From NCBI GenBank assembly GCA_028817665.1, contig JAPPPF010000125.1, forward strand, positions 1 to 39,748: a stretch of 39,748 nucleotides of DNA, written 5' to 3'. Positions 37,761 to 39,748 of the stretch are shown here, in pieces. The notes beneath the pieces were generated by a model, which saw nothing but the letters and a program-made list of their open reading frames with translations, had not been told where the DNA came from and did no database searches. This DNA comes from Magnetovibrio sp. GTDB lineage: Bacteria > Pseudomonadota > Alphaproteobacteria > Rhodospirillales > Casp-alpha2. A program made the position numbers and the translations under genes. How positions within the stretch are numbered: the first letter of the stretch is position 1; each line of letters begins with the position of its first letter.

Positions 37761-39113
37761 TTATGGAATCAGCGGCGACCACGCCGGGTCGGAGGCGTCG
37801 ACGGGGGTGATGATCTCCCGCTCGTTGTGCCCGGTGAGATCGATGGTCCAGAGCCGCGACTTGCCGCCCTTGCCGTCGGCGGTGGTCCGGCCCTGGCGGA
37901 AGAACATCAGAACCCGGCCGTTCGGCGACCAGGTCGGCGCCTCGACCAGGAAGTCCTTGGCGAGCAGCCGCTCGCCGGACCCGTCGGGGCGCATGACGCC
38001 GATGTAGAACGTGCCCTTGAGGATCTTGGTGAAGGCGATCAGGTCACCGCGCGGCGACCACACGGGCGTCGCGTAGCGGCCCTTGTTGTAGCTGATCCGG
38101 CGGACGCCGCGGCCGTCGGCGTCCATCACGTAGAGCTGCTGCGAGCCGCCGCGGTCCGAGTTGAAGACGACGCGCTGGGAATCGGGCGAGTAGCTCGGCG
38201 AGGTGTCGATGCCCGAATGCCGCGTCAACTGCTTGGCGATCCGGGTCTGCAGGTCCATGACGTAGATTTCCGAGTTGCCGTCCTTGGCCATGCTCATGAT
38301 CACCTTCTTGCCGTCCGGCGAGAAGCGCGGCGAGAACGTCATCCCGGGGAAGTCGCCGAGGATTTCCTGGCGGCCGGTGTCGATGTTGAAGATGTAGACC
38401 CGAGGCAAGTTGCCGTAATAGGAAAGGTAGGTGATCTCCTGCAGCGTCGGCGAGAACCTGGGGGTGAGCACCAGGGCGCTGCCGTCGGTGAGGAAGCGGT
38501 GATTGGCGCCGTCCTGGTCCATGATCGCGAGGCGCTTGACCCGCCGGTTAGGCGGCCCGCTCTCCGAGATATAGACGATGCGGGTGTCGAAATAGCCGCT
38601 CTCGCCGGTCAGCCGCTTGTAGATGGCGTCGGCGATGATATGGGCGACGCGGCGCCAGTTGTCGGGGATCGTGTAGTAGGCGAGGCCGACCATCTGTTGC
38701 TCGGCGAACACGTCCCACAGCCGGAACTCGACCCGAAGCCGGCCGTCGGTGACGAGATGCGCGCGGCCCTGGACCAGGGCTTGCGCGTTGATCACCCGCC
38801 AATCGCCGAAGCGCGGCAGCGTCTTGATGTCGCCGGCCTTCTGGATGAAGGCCTTGTTGTCGATCGGCTTGAACAAGCCGGAGCGCTCGAGGTCGGCGGC
38901 GATAACCCGCGAGATGTCGGCGCCGTAGTCCGACGGTTCGCCGTTCGGCCCGACCATGTCGGTGACGGCCAGCGGAATGGGTTCCGAGACGCCCTTGGTG
39001 ATGTCGATACGGAGTTCGGCCCGCGCCGTCGCCGCCGTCAGACCCGCCACAAGCACGGCCGCCAGAAGACAGAGCCAGCGGCTCGCGTTACCTGCCATTC
39101 CTCCGCTCCCCAT
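37761..39113 (-). CDS. tolB: Tol-Pal system beta-propeller protein TolB
   Basis: [21 protein letters not shown]; repeated propeller motifs [73 protein letters not shown]. Confidence 0.97.
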   Translation of the reverse strand: MGSGGMAGNASRWLCLLAAVLVAGLTAATARAELRIDITKGVSEPIPLAVTDMVGPNGEPSDYGADISRVIAADLERSGLFKPIDNKAFIQKAGDIKTLPRFGDWRVINAQALVQGRAHLVTDGRLRVEFRLWDVFAEQQMVGLAYYTIPDNWRRVAHIIADAIYKRLTGESGYFDTRIVYISESGPPNRRVKRLAIMDQDGANHRFLTDGSALVLTPRFSPTLQEITYLSYYGNLPRVYIFNIDTGRQEILGDFPGMTFSPRFSPDGKKVIMSMAKDGNSEIYVMDLQTRIAKQLTRHSGIDTSPSYSPDSQRVVFNSDRGGSQQLYVMDADGRGVRRISYNKGRYATPVWSPRGDLIAFTKILKGTFYIGVMRPDGSGERLLAKDFLVEAPTWSPNGRVLMFFRQGRTTADGKGGKSRLWTIDLTGHNEREIITPVDASDPAWSPLIP

Positions 39114-39114
39114 C

Positions 39115-39748
39115 TTAGAACATCTCGCTCGGATTGAAGTTCAAGGTCATCTGCTGCCACAACTGATACTTCTCGGGCGGCAGCTTGAGCGGATTGCATC
39201 TGGGATTCAAGACCGCTCTTCGCGCGGCCTCGGCGGCGGTTCGGAAAAACGGGTCCGTGTGCATGCGCTGGGCGTCGACCACCCGGGCTTCGCGGACCGT
39301 GCCGTCCCTGTTCAATTTCACCGCCACCTCGATCACCAGGTTCTCCGCGTCCTTGGCGCCGGCCGGCAGGTTCCAACAGCGCTGGATCTGCCGGCGGACC
39401 GCGTTGATCTCGCTATCCGACAAGGGTTGCTGGGGATTGTGGCGTTTTTCGGGCCGCTTCAGGGCTTCCGCGATGGTCTGCTCGAAAGCCGGTTTGGGTT
39501 TCGGCTTTTCCTCGGGCTGCTTCACGCGCGGTTTCTTCTTCAGCGCCTCCAGGGTCTTCAGGACCGAGGCGAACGTATCGGGCGGCTTCGGCTTACGCGG
39601 CGGCCTGACCCCGGAGAGCTTCGGCTTCGGCGGCGGTGTCGGTTCGGCCTGCGGCGCGGGCTTCGGTTCGGGGTCGGGCTGCGGCTCGGGCTCCGGTTCC
39701 GGCGGCAGCTTGGCGACCTCGGGTTCGGGTTCCGGTTCCGGCTCGGGC
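39115..39748 (-). CDS. tolA: TolA/TonB C-terminal family protein, partial (runs off the right edge)
   Basis: Pro/Glu-rich [33 protein letters not shown]..., then [44 protein letters not shown]; immediately upstream of tolB. Confidence 0.9.
   Translation of the reverse strand, partial: PEPEPEPEPEVAKLPPEPEPEPQPDPEPKPAPQAEPTPPPKPKLSGVRPPRKPKPPDTFASVLKTLEALKKKPRVKQPEEKPKPKPAFEQTIAEALKRPEKRHNPQQPLSDSEINAVRRQIQRCWNLPAGAKDAENLVIEVAVKLNRDGTVREARVVDAQRMHTDPFFRTAAEAARRAVLNPRCNPLKLPPEKYQLWQQMTLNFNPSEMF

Noticed and set aside
39620-39748. Tandem ggttcgggttccggttcc-like repeats that might be a satellite or CRISPR-like array
   Set aside because: They encode the Pro/Glu-rich linker of TolA in frame; normal for TolA/TonB proteins.

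Overview
The window is a high-GC alphaproteobacterial-type chromosome segment, densely coding on both strands, with about 40 supportable genes. The right end is a textbook Tol-Pal/housekeeping block, all on the minus strand: tolA (partial), tolB, pal, cpoB/ybgF, tilS, ftsH, folP, glmM, thiD. A periplasmic solute-binding-like gene is inserted between folP and glmM. The left and middle are metabolic and accessory: two divergent M20 deacylases, GST, a GFA-family protein, SDR, cupin, hspQ, two or three very small genes, an MmgE/PrpD - TcuA-like flavoprotein - GntR - serine hydrolase module, an orphan PAS histidine kinase, a ubiX-leuC-leuD-CMD operon, thiolase plus a class III CoA-transferase, a SPOR/SHOCT-like lipoprotein, PhzF, two GNATs, a tartrate/D-malate dehydrogenase-like enzyme, AlaX and a threonine-dehydratase-like enzyme. 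Best second looks: (1) a junction near 27.67-27.69 kb where a DMT transporter and a MocR-type aminotransferase regulator both lack their N-terminal halves and abut head-to-head; (2) a perfect 14-bp GATTGTATACAATC palindrome between divergent MmgE/PrpD and TcuA-like genes, next to a GntR gene; (3) the overlapping ubiX-leuCD-CMD operon with an atypical LeuD; (4) tandem palindromes before a lipoprotein with three SHOCT-like repeats; (5) a 57-aa zinc-ribbon protein, absent from the ORF track, with a TAATG overlap to a 62-aa protein. No CRISPR array, tRNA, rRNA or transposase was recognised. No clear-cut new defence or mobile system is visible.
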